DNA from: Nucisporomicrobium flavum
GTDB taxonomy: Bacteria; Actinomycetota; Actinomycetes; Mycobacteriales; Micromonosporaceae
Reading direction: 5' to 3'
Assembly (NCBI RefSeq): GCF_016464385.1
Contig: NZ_JADMLH010000001.1
Location: 643,431-707,430, forward strand
Length of the DNA stretch: 64,000 nt
The position numbers and the translations under genes are program-made. Positions 25,698-34,428 of this stretch are shown here, one piece after another; the stretch's first letter is position 1; every line of letters starts with the position of its first letter. The notes below the pieces were generated by a model. It was given only the letters and a program-made list of their open reading frames with translations. It made no database searches and was not told the origin of the DNA.

Positions 25698-26081
25698 ATG
25701 GCACGCATCCTGGTGGTCGACGACGACCCGGGCATCCGCAGCCTGCTGACCGACGTGCTGGAGCTCGAGGACTACGAGGTCAGCGTGGCCGTGGACGGCG
25801 TGGCCGCGGTGCAGGCGGTGCAGACCGTGTCACCGGACTTCGTCGTCCTCGACGTGATGATGCCGGGGCTGGACGGCTTCGCGGTGCTCGCCGCGATCCG
25901 TGACCTGCCCGGCGAACCGATCCCGGTGCTGATGCTGACCGCGGCCGCCGAGCCGGGCACCGGCTCCCGGGCGTGGGCCGGCGGGGTCGACTACTACCTG
26001 GCCAAGCCGTTCTCCGCGGACGCCGTCCTGGACCTGATCGACGGCGTGCTCAGCCAGCAGGTCCCGGTGAGCGAACGGTGA
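25698..26081 (+). CDS. Stand-alone receiver-domain response regulator
   Basis: A 127-residue protein consisting only of a receiver: VVDDDPGIRSLL at the start with the acidic pocket, Asp52 in FVVLDVMMPGLDGF, Thr in LMLTAAA and Lys at about 104 in YYLAKPFSADAVLDLID. With no output domain it may work like CheY/Spo0F as a phosphate shuttle between the nearby kinases, or bind a partner. It starts 39 bases after the module B REC-HDOD gene with an AGAGGAGG ribosome binding site and is probably in the same transcript. The receiver type resembles PhoB/OmpR rather than the REC-HDOD receivers. Confidence 0.92.
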   Translation: MARILVVDDDPGIRSLLTDVLELEDYEVSVAVDGVAAVQAVQTVSPDFVVLDVMMPGLDGFAVLAAIRDLPGEPIPVLMLTAAAEPGTGSRAWAGGVDYYLAKPFSADAVLDLIDGVLSQQVPVSER

Positions 26082-26219
26082 ACCCGCCGGACCTACCTCA
26101 ATTTCAGCTCAAGTCCTCCGCAGGCGCGCCGATGCTCTTCAACACGCCGGCCCTGGCGAGATTCCGGGTGCGGGCGAGCAAGACGAAGACGTCCCGCCGA
26201 TAAGCGAGGTGCACAGGTC

Positions 26220-27890
26220 ATGAGGAACAACCGTCGCCGCCGGATCGGGCTGGCCGCGGCCGCCGCGGTCACGGTGGCCGCCGTGCCCGTACCCGCGGTC
26301 GCGCAGCCGGTCGCGGTCTCCTGGCGTGAGGTCGTGGTGACCGGCTCCGGCGCGGAAGCCGCGGCGAGCGCCGTCGAGACCGCCGGCGGCCGGGTCGTGG
26401 CGTACCTGCCGGTGACCCGTGGCGTCGCGGCCGTGCTGCCGCGGGGCGCCGCGCTCGGACCGGGATGGACCGTGGCGCCGCAACGCGAGCTCAGCGTCGC
26501 CGGCGCCACGTCCGACAGCGACGGCAGCGCCACGACCGTACGCCGGATGCTCGGCATGCCGGCCGACGGCAACGAGGGCGCGGGCGTGACTGTCGCCGTG
26601 GTGGACACCGGCATCGCCGACGTCGCCGACCTCAGCGGGCGCGTGGCGGCCCGGGTGGACCTGACCGGTACGGGCGCCGGCGACGGGTACGGCCACGGCA
26701 CCTTCATGGCCGGGCTCATCGCGGCGTCGGGTGCGGCCTCCGGCGGCGCCTACCGCGGTGTCGCCCCGGGCGCGGACCTGGTCGACGTGAAGGTGGCCGA
26801 CGCGGACGGGCGTACCGACCTGATCACCGTGCTGCGCGGCCTGCAGTGGGTCAGCGACCACCGCAGGGACGTCCAGGTCCTCAACCTCTCGCTGTCCTCG
26901 GCCAGCCCGCTGCCGTACCAGGTCGACCCGCTGAACCAGGCCCTCGAGTCGCTGTGGCGCCAGGGCGTCACGGTCGTGGTGCCGTCGGGCAACGAGGGCC
27001 CGGACGCTGGCTCGATCACCGCTCCGGGCAACGACCCCGTCCTGCTCACCACCGGCGGGCTGGACGCGGCGGGCACCGCCGGGCGCGGCGACGACGTGGT
27101 CGGTATCTGGTCCGGGCGCGGCCCCACCTCGCAGGGCGACGCCAAGCCGGACCTGGTCGCCGCCGGCGGTCACGTGGTCAGCCTGCGCTCGCCGGGCAGT
27201 GCGGTCGACCGGGGCAACCCGCAGGCCCGCGTCGACGAGACGTACTTCCGCGGGTCGGGTACCTCGATGGCCGCCGCGGTCACCTCCGGCGCCATCGCCG
27301 CGACGCTGGAGGTGCAGCCGAAGCTCGGCCCCGACGCGATCAAGAACCTGCTGGTCGGCACCGCCTACCGCAGCGCGGGCCTGACCTCCGAGGCGGGCGC
27401 GGGCGCCGGTGGCCTGGACGTCGCCGCCGTGCTCGCCGCCGCACCGAAGTGGCGTACCAGCGGCGCGCAGAACCGCTACGAGCAGGACACCGAGACGGTA
27501 CGCCGCGACGCCAAGCGCTGGTCCGCCTTCACCGAGGCCGTGGTGGCCGGCGACGGCGCGGCCGCGGAGCGGGCCTGGGCGCGGCTGAGCCCGGCGTCGC
27601 AGGACTGGGCGGCGCGCGCGTGGGCGCAGCTCGACCCGGCCGCCCGGGCATGGGCGGCGCGGGCGTGGGCCGCGCGGGCCTGGGCCGGCGCGGACGACGG
27701 CTGGGCGGCACGCGCCTGGGCGGCCCGGGCATGGGCGGCGCGGGCGTGGGCGTCCACGGACTGGGCGGCCCGCGCCTGGGCCGGCGAGGACTGGACCGCC
27801 CGCGCGTGGGCCGGCGAGGACTGGGCCGCGCGGGCCTGGGCCGCCGACCGGTGGAGCGCCACGTCCTGGGCCTGGTTGCCTCAGCAATGA
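26220..27890 (+). CDS. Secreted S8 (subtilisin-like) serine protease with C-terminal Trp-rich repeat
   Basis: A 556-residue protein. A Sec signal peptide (RRRRIGLAAAAAVTVAAVPVPAVA) is followed by a short propeptide and a subtilase domain with Asp129 (VAVVDTGI), His159 (GYGHGTFMAG) and Ser349 (GSGTSMAAAV). Asn258 in PSGNEGP is the oxyanion residue, so the protease looks active. From residue 452 to 552 the chain becomes a low-complexity array of WAARAW-type units containing many Trp and Arg. Similar Trp-rich tails occur on actinobacterial S8 peptidases but have no known role; cell-wall or self-association is a guess. The stop overlaps the start of a sensor kinase. Confidence 0.93.
   Translation: MRNNRRRRIGLAAAAAVTVAAVPVPAVAQPVAVSWREVVVTGSGAEAAASAVETAGGRVVAYLPVTRGVAAVLPRGAALGPGWTVAPQRELSVAGATSDSDGSATTVRRMLGMPADGNEGAGVTVAVVDTGIADVADLSGRVAARVDLTGTGAGDGYGHGTFMAGLIAASGAASGGAYRGVAPGADLVDVKVADADGRTDLITVLRGLQWVSDHRRDVQVLNLSLSSASPLPYQVDPLNQALESLWRQGVTVVVPSGNEGPDAGSITAPGNDPVLLTTGGLDAAGTAGRGDDVVGIWSGRGPTSQGDAKPDLVAAGGHVVSLRSPGSAVDRGNPQARVDETYFRGSGTSMAAAVTSGAIAATLEVQPKLGPDAIKNLLVGTAYRSAGLTSEAGAGAGGLDVAAVLAAAPKWRTSGAQNRYEQDTETVRRDAKRWSAFTEAVVAGDGAAAERAWARLSPASQDWAARAWAQLDPAARAWAARAWAARAWAGADDGWAARAWAARAWAARAWASTDWAARAWAGEDWTARAWAGEDWAARAWAADRWSATSWAWLPQQ
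27573..27878 (+). repeat. WAARAW-type coding repeat of the subtilase C-terminus
   Basis: About 100 codons of imperfect units tgggcggc(g/a)cg(c/g)gc in frame, encoding WAARAW, WARAW and WAGEDW variants. The array is bounded by RAWARLSP at the start and SATSWAW at the end. Confidence 0.85.
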
Positions 27891-30130
27891 CCAGCCCGTC
27901 GCACGAGGCCGGCCGCCCGCTCCCGCAGCGGGCGGCCGGTGCCGTGCGCGGGTACGCCGCGGATCCGATCACCCGCCGGGTGGCCGCGGTCGTGACGCTG
28001 GGCGCCGCCCTCGGTGCCGTCGTGGTCGTCGTTCTGCCCGGCCGGGCGAGCGTGCTGGCCGGGGTGGGCGTACCGGCGGCGTGGCTGGTACCCGGCCTCG
28101 TCGTGCTGACCTGCCTGGCCGAGATCACGGTGGTGCGGCTGCGCCACGGCGAGGCGGTCGAGGAGCTGAGCCTCTACGAGGCCGCGCTGATCATCGACGT
28201 GCTGCTGCTACCGCCCCGGGACGCGCTGCTGGCCGCCGTCGCCGGGCTGGTGCTGGCGAGCGTGGTGCAGCGCCGCCCGGCGGTGAAGGCTCTGTTCAAC
28301 CTCGGTACGTACACCGCCGCCGTGTCCGTGCTGATTCTGCTGGCCCAGCTGGTCGGCGGCGCGGGAGGCGCCCTGACGGTGCGGGTGCTGGCCGGCGTCC
28401 TGATCGGCACGCTCGCCTTCACGATGGTGAACCTGTGCTGCCTGGCCCAGATCCTCGCCGTCATCAACGGCGTGCCGGCGTGGTCGATCGTCCGCGACGA
28501 GGCCCGGCTGTCGGTGTCCATGGCGCTCGGTACGGTCGCGACCGGGCTCACCACGACCGCCGTCGCCCTGCACGCGCCGGTGCTGCTGCCGTTCATGGCC
28601 ATGCCCGCGATCGCGGTCACATACGCGTACCGGGCCGCCGCGCGCGAGGCCGATGAGCGGGCGCGGTCCTCGGCACTGCTGCGGCTCTCCGAGGCACTCG
28701 CGGGGCGCGAGGACGTCATCCGCCGGTTCCTGGTGCTGGTCCGCGAGGCGTTCGACGCGGAGGTGGGGGTGATCGTGCTGTCCGGCTCCGACGTGGCGCT
28801 GTCGGTCGAGGCGGATGAGCCCTCCGCGGTGCGCACCGGCCCGCCGCCCGCGTACCTCGCCGGGCTGGTGGAGGCGGACGCTCCCGTGCAGCTCACCGAG
28901 AACCTGCCGGCGGGCCTGCGGCACGCGGTCGTCATCCCGGTGGAGGGCGGCGGCGGCCGGTTCGGCGCCGCGGCGTTCGCCAGCCGCGGCCGGCGGCGGA
29001 TGTCCACCGGAGACGTCACGCTGCTCGCCTCGCTGGGCAACGCGCTCGCGGTGGCCATCCGGGGCGCCGAGCACCTCGAGCGGCTCACCGAGGAGCGCAG
29101 CAAGCTGCAGGCCGTCGTCGAGCAGTCGGCCGAGGGCATCATGGTCGTCGACGGCGCCGGCCTGGTCCAGGTCTGGAACCAGGCGCTGGGCGAGATGGCC
29201 GGCATCCCCGCCGCGGAGGCGACCGGCCGGCCGCTGAGCGCGCTGCTGGAGGTGCCGGCCGACGAGGAGCGCGCGGGGCTGCTGCCGGTGGACGAGGAGA
29301 CGCCACGGGTCGCCACCGAGCTGACCATACGGCGCCCGGACGGTGAGGAGCGGCGCCTGCGGCTCGCCCACTCGGCCATCTTCGCGGCCGGCGAGCTCGT
29401 CCGCGACGTCGTCGTGATCAGCGACCTGACCCGCGAGTACCGCACCGAGCGGCTGAAGTCGGACTTCATCGCGATGGTGTCGCACGAGCTGCGGACGCCG
29501 CTCACGCCGATCCTCGGGTACGTCGACCTGCTGCGTACCCGGGGCGAGCGGATGACACCGCAGAAGCGCGCCGATGCGCTGGCCCTGATCGGTGACCGGG
29601 CGGCGCACCTGTCCCGGCTGGTCGAGGACCTGCTGCTGGCGTCCCGGGTCGGCGACCGTCCCGACGAGGCGGGGCTGCAGGTCGCCGTGGCGACGCACGA
29701 CCTCGCCGCGATCGTGCGGCAGGCCGTCGGCGACCTCAGCTCCGGCCGGGTGGTGCTGACCGGGTGCGACGAGGAGTGGCCGGCGCGCTGTGACCCCGGC
29801 CGTACGGTGCAGGTGCTCACGAACCTGATCGGCAACGGGCTCAAGTACTCCGCCGAGGACCGTACGGTCGAGGTCTCGCTGCGCCGCGCCGCGGGCATGC
29901 TGCACGTCGACGTCAGCGATCACGGGCGCGGCATCCCCGCCGACTCGCTCGAGAAGGTCTTCGAGAAGTTCCACCGCGTCGAGGACCCGATGACCATGAG
30001 CACCAGCGGTACGGGCCTCGGCCTGTTCATCGCCCGCCGCCTCGCCCGTGCCATGGGCGGCGACGTCACGCTCCAGTCCCGGATCTCGGTCGGTTCAGTC
30101 TTCACGCTGTCCCTGCCACCGCCGGACTGA
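27887..30130 (+). CDS. Membrane sensor histidine kinase: multi-TM, GAF, PAS, HisKA, HATPase
   Basis: A 747-residue kinase. It has six or so hydrophobic helices between about residues 35 and 250, a GAF-like domain at about 265-400 and a PAS domain at about 410-515 (VVEQSAEGIMVVDGAGLVQ). The classical phosphoacceptor motif MVSHELRTPLTPILGY has His533, and the ATPase has LTNLIGNGLKYS, DHGRGIP and GTGLGLFIARR. It is a conventional HisKA kinase, unlike the HEINTPIQ pair upstream. Its ATG overlaps the protease stop, so the sensor is translated with the secreted subtilase. The stand-alone receiver upstream is the nearest possible partner. Confidence 0.92.
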   Translation: MTSPSHEAGRPLPQRAAGAVRGYAADPITRRVAAVVTLGAALGAVVVVVLPGRASVLAGVGVPAAWLVPGLVVLTCLAEITVVRLRHGEAVEELSLYEAALIIDVLLLPPRDALLAAVAGLVLASVVQRRPAVKALFNLGTYTAAVSVLILLAQLVGGAGGALTVRVLAGVLIGTLAFTMVNLCCLAQILAVINGVPAWSIVRDEARLSVSMALGTVATGLTTTAVALHAPVLLPFMAMPAIAVTYAYRAAAREADERARSSALLRLSEALAGREDVIRRFLVLVREAFDAEVGVIVLSGSDVALSVEADEPSAVRTGPPPAYLAGLVEADAPVQLTENLPAGLRHAVVIPVEGGGGRFGAAAFASRGRRRMSTGDVTLLASLGNALAVAIRGAEHLERLTEERSKLQAVVEQSAEGIMVVDGAGLVQVWNQALGEMAGIPAAEATGRPLSALLEVPADEERAGLLPVDEETPRVATELTIRRPDGEERRLRLAHSAIFAAGELVRDVVVISDLTREYRTERLKSDFIAMVSHELRTPLTPILGYVDLLRTRGERMTPQKRADALALIGDRAAHLSRLVEDLLLASRVGDRPDEAGLQVAVATHDLAAIVRQAVGDLSSGRVVLTGCDEEWPARCDPGRTVQVLTNLIGNGLKYSAEDRTVEVSLRRAAGMLHVDVSDHGRGIPADSLEKVFEKFHRVEDPMTMSTSGTGLGLFIARRLARAMGGDVTLQSRISVGSVFTLSLPPPD

Positions 30131-30148
30131 TCCCGCCCGCGCCGCCGG

Positions 30149-31288
30149 TCAGACGGTGGCGCCGACCCGGGCCCGGCGTTCCACGCGTGGCGCGCCCCGG
30201 CCGGCGGCGTGCCGGGGTGACGGGACCGGCCAGGGGCGCAGCCGCGGTGTGCGCCGGGCCGCCAGGTCCTCCACCCAGCCCACCGCGAGCACGGCGAACA
30301 GCAGCATGGACAGCGCGATGCCGGAGAAGGCCAGGTAGATGAGCAGGCCCTGGTGCCAGTCCCAGAGCTTGAGCTGGTCGCCCACGATGATGGCCGCGGT
30401 GATGACCACGTTGTGCCACAGGTAGATCGTGACGGCGCGGTTGTTGAGCGCGGCCACCAGGCGCTGCAGCAGCGGCAGCCGTCCGAGCCAGGCCATGTCC
30501 GGGTCGAGGCGCAGCAGGGCCAGCACGAAGCCCATCGAGTACAGGGCGTGGGCCAGCGGGAACGGCACGAGGTCGAGGCCTCCGGGGCCCGGGTGCTCGA
30601 CGACCCAGCCGAGGCTGACCACGGTCAGCACGGCGGCGATGCCGGCGACCAGGGCGGGCCGGAGCCGGCGCAGGTCGCCGTCGCGGTGGGCGAAGCCGAG
30701 CAGCCAGCACGGCAGGAACGTCAGCACGTAGCCGGCGGTCTGCACGGCGTTGTTGCCGGTGACGATCGGCTGGCTGTGCAGGGCGGCCAGGATCAGCAGC
30801 GGTACGGCGATCGTGAGCACCCGCCGGCGCCGGTACAGGCGCAGCAGCACCGGGGACAGCAACACGAGCCACAGGTAGGTGGCCAGGTACCAGAGCACGC
30901 CGGCCCCCTCGGCGCCGACGTCACCGATCCCGTGGCTGGCCGGCGGGGTGGCCAGCGGCACGACCCAGAGCAGGAAGTCGGGCCACGCCGGGTGGTGCGC
31001 CCAGCCGCCGGCGAGCATCAGCGGTACCAGGACGAGCCCCATGACCCACAGCGCGGGCAGCAGCCGGCGGACGCGGCTGCGGATGACCTTCGGGCCGGGC
31101 GAGCGGTCGAGGGACTTCGCCATCAGCGAGCCGCCGAGGGCGAACATCACGCCCATCGAGGGAAAGAGCAGGGCGAGAACGGCGTAATGGAAGGCGTGGT
31201 ACGCCACGACCCGAACGATAGCCAATGCACGGAGAGTGTCGAAATAGCGATCTCGGGCGGGCGCCTGTGCGCTCGTCACGTCCACCAC
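30149..31288 (-). CDS. Acyltransferase 3 family integral membrane protein
   Basis: A 379-residue membrane protein with about ten helices. It starts YFDTLRALAIVRVVAYHAFHY, the first helix with the conserved Arg and His of acyltransferase 3 (OafA/OatA-type) proteins, and has later motifs such as VLWYLATYLWLVLLSPVLLRLY and TIYLWHNVV. These enzymes move acyl groups to sugars, peptidoglycan or secondary metabolites; the target here cannot be inferred. The GTG start has AGGAG seven bases upstream. The C-terminal 40 residues are Arg/Pro-rich and cytoplasmic. It stands alone, convergent with the sensor kinase. Confidence 0.88.
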   Translation of the reverse strand: MVDVTSAQAPARDRYFDTLRALAIVRVVAYHAFHYAVLALLFPSMGVMFALGGSLMAKSLDRSPGPKVIRSRVRRLLPALWVMGLVLVPLMLAGGWAHHPAWPDFLLWVVPLATPPASHGIGDVGAEGAGVLWYLATYLWLVLLSPVLLRLYRRRRVLTIAVPLLILAALHSQPIVTGNNAVQTAGYVLTFLPCWLLGFAHRDGDLRRLRPALVAGIAAVLTVVSLGWVVEHPGPGGLDLVPFPLAHALYSMGFVLALLRLDPDMAWLGRLPLLQRLVAALNNRAVTIYLWHNVVITAAIIVGDQLKLWDWHQGLLIYLAFSGIALSMLLFAVLAVGWVEDLAARRTPRLRPWPVPSPRHAAGRGAPRVERRARVGATV

Positions 31289-31576
31289 CAGCGAACTCCT
31301 GCAGTCTAGGCCAATCGGTCATCACACACAGTAGCGGATCATGACCGGGAGCCGGTGAGCCGAACGGCTGGAATATTGTCCCCGCTCGGCGGCGCCGGGC
31401 GCTGTTGCGGGACCTTCGGCCCTGTCCCCCGGACCCCCGGCGGAGCGACATTGAGCGGGAGCCCACCGGCACTGGGATGGGAACCTCGGGCGGCGGAGCG
31501 ACACGCTGACTGGTCATCATCGGTCGCACGAAAATCCGCCGCCGGATCTGCCGGTGGGCCACTAACTGCCCGCGTC

Positions 31577-31897
31577 TCAGGCGAACGGGGCCGGGTGCTC
31601 GCGCTCGTCCTGCGCCGCGAGCCGCGCCATGGCCGCCCGGTAATCCGTACGACTGATCGCGCCGGAGAACAACAGCTCCTGGAGAACCGCATCCGGCGAG
31701 GCCTCGGCCGGGGCAGCCGGGACGGGCTCGCGGCGCGGCGGCAGGCTCAGCACCGGTCCGAGGCAGGGGTCGACACGCGTCCCCTCGTCCCCGGGCCGGT
31801 CGGTTTCCCGCGGGCTCAGGATCGGCGCGAACGCCAGGGCCACCAGGTGCATCGCGATCAGCACCCACACCACGACGACGAGCGTGTTCACGGCCAT
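31577..31897 (-). CDS. Small membrane protein with C-terminal SHOCT-like motif
   Basis: A 106-residue protein with one N-terminal membrane helix (TLVVVVWVLIAMHLVALAFAP), a Pro/Arg-rich middle and a C-terminal LQELLFSGAISRTDYRAAMARLA that fits the short SHOCT helical motif. SHOCT segments are thought to mediate oligomerisation. The ATG overlaps the stop of the nitroreductase gene (ATGA), so it is the last gene of the USP-nitroreductase operon. It could anchor a complex at the membrane. Function unknown. Confidence 0.72.
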   Translation of the reverse strand: MAVNTLVVVVWVLIAMHLVALAFAPILSPRETDRPGDEGTRVDPCLGPVLSLPPRREPVPAAPAEASPDAVLQELLFSGAISRTDYRAAMARLAAQDEREHPAPFA

Positions 31898-32898
31898 CAC
31901 CCCAGCAGAACGTCCTTCAGCGGCCGGCGTGGCGTGGCGGGCACCGGGCGGCCGTAGCCCACCCGGAGCACCATCTGCGCCCAGGCGCCCGTACCGGTGT
32001 CGGTGAGCAGCGCCCGGACCGCCGGCAGCTCCACCGGCTGGCTGATCGGCGTGGTCGCCAGCCCCAGCCCGGTCGCGGTCAGCAGCACCCGCTGCAGTGC
32101 CTGCCCGGCCCTGAGCCAATCCTCCGGCCCGTCACCGCGGGTCGCCAGCACGACGATCGTCGGGTGCGGCTCGAACTCGGCGGTCAACGGGTCACGGTCG
32201 CGGCGCGGCAGCGCGAAGTCGCGTACCGGCAGGACCTCCAGGGCGTCCCACGGGCCGATCGCGGTCACCGGCACGCCGTCCTGGCGGCCCCGGCCGGGCT
32301 TCGTCCACCGGGCCAGCTCGGCGTCGTAGCCGTCGCGCTCGCGCAGGCGCCGGTCGGCGGCCCGGGACATGCCCAGGATGGCGTCGCGGCCGACCGGGCT
32401 CGCCACGGCCAGCGCCGCACCCTCGAGGTGGGCGGCCGTGACGAGCCGTTCGACGGCGTCGGCGGGCAGCGCGGTGTCCGCGAACGGGTAGCGGTTCGTG
32501 TGCCGGCGGCCGACCGCCAGCGCCAGCGAGGCGACGCCGGGCGTCGAGGCCGCCGGGCGCCCCACCGAGACCCGGGCCACGAGGTCCGGCCGCTGCGGGT
32601 CCGGGAACAGCGTCAGCACCGGCAGGCAGCCGGCGTCGCGGATCGCCAGGCGCAGCGTGAACACCGCGGCGCCGACGCTGATCAGGAGCTCACGGCCGGT
32701 GGGGTCGAGAACGGTCAGCTGACGGCCGCGGTCGGCGTACACGTCGACGTGGTCGTCACCGACCCGGAAGCGCCACGGCTGGCTGTTGTGCAGCGAGGGC
32801 GCGGCGGTGGCCGTGCGGACGCACTCGGACAGGACCGTCCGCGGCAGCGTCCCGGCTGCCACGAAACTCCGGTTGCCTGCGGTGACGGTGCCGGTCAT
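31897..32898 (-). CDS. Acg-family FMN-binding nitroreductase-like protein
   Basis: A 333-residue protein of the nitroreductase superfamily, with ATAAPSLHNSQPWRF near residues 30-44 and a second half-domain containing GRRHTNRYPF and TATGLGLATTPISQPVE. Length and motifs match the Acg subgroup (Mycobacterium tuberculosis Rv2032, Rv3131), a DosR-regulated family proposed to sequester FMN. I chose ATG 32898, which has a GGAGAGG site. The open frame extends nine codons further. It starts 45 bases after the universal stress protein gene and is presumably expressed from the DosR-like box upstream of that gene. Confidence 0.86.
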   Translation of the reverse strand: MTGTVTAGNRSFVAAGTLPRTVLSECVRTATAAPSLHNSQPWRFRVGDDHVDVYADRGRQLTVLDPTGRELLISVGAAVFTLRLAIRDAGCLPVLTLFPDPQRPDLVARVSVGRPAASTPGVASLALAVGRRHTNRYPFADTALPADAVERLVTAAHLEGAALAVASPVGRDAILGMSRAADRRLRERDGYDAELARWTKPGRGRQDGVPVTAIGPWDALEVLPVRDFALPRRDRDPLTAEFEPHPTIVVLATRGDGPEDWLRAGQALQRVLLTATGLGLATTPISQPVELPAVRALLTDTGTGAWAQMVLRVGYGRPVPATPRRPLKDVLLG

Positions 32899-32943
32899 CG
32901 CCGTACCTCTCCTTCTCCTCGTCACATTGCCGACGGCCGGCGC

Positions 32944-33846
32944 TCAGCCGACCAGGAACACCGGGCACTGGGCCCGCTGCACCATGGCGCGGCTGACCGA
33001 ACCCAGCAGCGCGCCCGCGAAACCGCCCGGGCCGCGCCGGCCGACCACGACGGCGGCCGCGCGTTCCGATGTGTCCAGCAACGCGGCCACGGGGTCGCCG
33101 GAGACCAGTCGCTCGTGCACGACGACACCGCCGGAGTCCGGCAGGTGTCCGGCCGGGACGGCGCCCGTGCCGGCGTGCAGGACGACGAGCTCGCAGCCGC
33201 GGGCCCGCGCCTCCTCGACGGCGAACCGGACGACCTCGGGCGGGGTCCTGGCGTCCACGCCGACGACCAGCGGCCGGGCGCCGAAGCCGGGTCCCGGCGG
33301 CCAGCCCGGCACGCGGACGACCATCGCCGGCCCGGTGTGGTGGGCGGCCACCCGCTCGGCCACGCTCAGCCCGAACGCGGTGCCCGTGGCGCGGTGCCGG
33401 TGACCGACGACGACCAGGTTCGCGTTGTGGGCGTCGGACAGCAGCAGCGGCGCGGCCGCACCGATGGCGATGCGGCTGGTCACGGGCACGTCGGGCATGT
33501 ACGCGTGCACCCGGTCGGTCATGTGCTCCAGCAGGCGGGCGGCAGCTCCCCGGGAGGCCTCGCTGAGCTCGTACGAGTGCTGCACGTGCATCATGCGCAG
33601 GCCCCAGCCGCGGAGCTCGGCCTCGGCCGCGGCATGGTCGACCGCCGTGTAGCTGGTGGGCGTCTCGTCGACGCCGACGAGCACCGTTCCGGTGGCGAGG
33701 GCCATCCGCGACGGCGCGGCAGCGGGTTCCCGGTACCCGGTCACGCTGAGGTACCGGTTGATGACCTCGCCGTAGCGGGTGGGCGCCGTGGTGGCCGTAC
33801 CGTGCCGGGCGTGGGCTTCCGTTCTTCTGTCCTCGAGGTGACTCAT
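32944..33846 (-). CDS. Tandem universal stress protein
   Basis: A 300-residue protein with two UspA domains after a 48-residue leader. Domain 1 (from about 53, GTVLVGVDETPTSYTAVDHA) lacks the canonical ATP loop. Domain 2 has VVGRRGPGGFAGALLGS, a full G-x2-G-x9-G-S loop, so only one ATP site is expected. Multi-domain USPs of this type are induced in dormancy in mycobacteria. It heads an operon with the Acg-like nitroreductase and the SHOCT protein. A GGGACGAATGACCC box lies 63 bases before the ATG. Confidence 0.92.
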   Translation of the reverse strand: MSHLEDRRTEAHARHGTATTAPTRYGEVINRYLSVTGYREPAAAPSRMALATGTVLVGVDETPTSYTAVDHAAAEAELRGWGLRMMHVQHSYELSEASRGAAARLLEHMTDRVHAYMPDVPVTSRIAIGAAAPLLLSDAHNANLVVVGHRHRATGTAFGLSVAERVAAHHTGPAMVVRVPGWPPGPGFGARPLVVGVDARTPPEVVRFAVEEARARGCELVVLHAGTGAVPAGHLPDSGGVVVHERLVSGDPVAALLDTSERAAAVVVGRRGPGGFAGALLGSVSRAMVQRAQCPVFLVG

Positions 33847-33908
33847 GGCGACCTCCCGGGGCTGCGTTCGCCTACCTCAACCACACCTCCTTCGCGGCCC
33901 GCGCTCCA

Positions 33909-33922
33909 GGGTCATTCGTCCC
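33909..33922 (-). promoter_or_regulatory. DosR-like box, universal stress protein operon
   Basis: Minus strand GGGACGAATGACCC, 63 bases upstream of the USP start at 33846, inside the 3' end of the preceding cNMP-domain gene. Confidence 0.68.
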
Positions 33923-34418
33923 CGGGGGCACGGCTGAGGGTCCCGGCGACGCCGTCGGGAACCGCGCCGACGGGGATGAGGCCGCGGCGCGCCTCGCTCA
34001 GCCGCCGGCCCAGCACCCGCAGGAAGCGCTCGGCCAGGTCGGTGCCGGCGGCGCAGTCCTCGGCCATCAGGGCACGCAGGCCGCGCGCCTCCAGCTCGAC
34101 GGCGTGGCACGGCGCGGTCGCCACCGCCCCGACCGACCACCGGCGCGGCGGCTGGAGCCAGGACAGACCCAGCAGCTCGCCGCCGCCGACGTGGCCGATG
34201 ACCACCTCGCCGCGCCCGGGTACGCAGAAGTCGAGGTCCACCTCCCCCGCGGTCAGCAGCCACAGGTTCACCGCCGGCGCGTCCTCGTGGAACACCCGGT
34301 AGCCCGGCGGCCACACCACCGGACGGCCGTACGCGGCGACCTGGTGCAGCCGCGCGCCGGGCATGCCGGCCAGGAAGGGATGCAGCACGAGCAGGTCGAA
34401 GACGGTCAGCGAGGACAC
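33912..34418 (-). CDS. Cyclic nucleotide-binding-domain protein without DNA-binding domain
   Basis: A 168-residue single-domain protein of the CRP beta-barrel type: FLAGMPGARLHQVAAYGRPVVWPPGYRVFHEDAPAVNLWLLTAGEV is a clear cNMP-domain N-terminal half. The phosphate-binding cassette reads GGGELLGLSWLQPPRRWSVGAV. The usual Glu after the second Gly is missing, though an Arg is kept, so ligand binding is doubtful. No helix-turn-helix follows. The GTG start has only a weak ribosome binding site 10 bases after the DUF1876 stop. It is presumably co-transcribed with DUF1876. It could act as a partner subunit. Confidence 0.8.
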   Translation of the reverse strand: MSSLTVFDLLVLHPFLAGMPGARLHQVAAYGRPVVWPPGYRVFHEDAPAVNLWLLTAGEVDLDFCVPGRGEVVIGHVGGGELLGLSWLQPPRRWSVGAVATAPCHAVELEARGLRALMAEDCAAGTDLAERFLRVLGRRLSEARRGLIPVGAVPDGVAGTLSRAPGDE

Positions 34419-34428
34419 GGCCGGCCCA

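Noticed and set aside
27573..27878. Possible CRISPR-like or satellite repeat
   Set aside because: Units are in frame, short, imperfect and without spacers. They encode WAARAW peptides at the end of an intact protease.
26465..30130. Single 1221-codon frame across protease and kinase
   Set aside because: The first part is an Arg/Gly-rich out-of-frame reading of the protease. Only the part from 27887 is a kinase.
33912..34418. CRP/FNR-type transcription factor
   Set aside because: The protein ends after the cNMP fold; there is no helix-turn-helix, so it cannot be a classical CRP regulator of the island.
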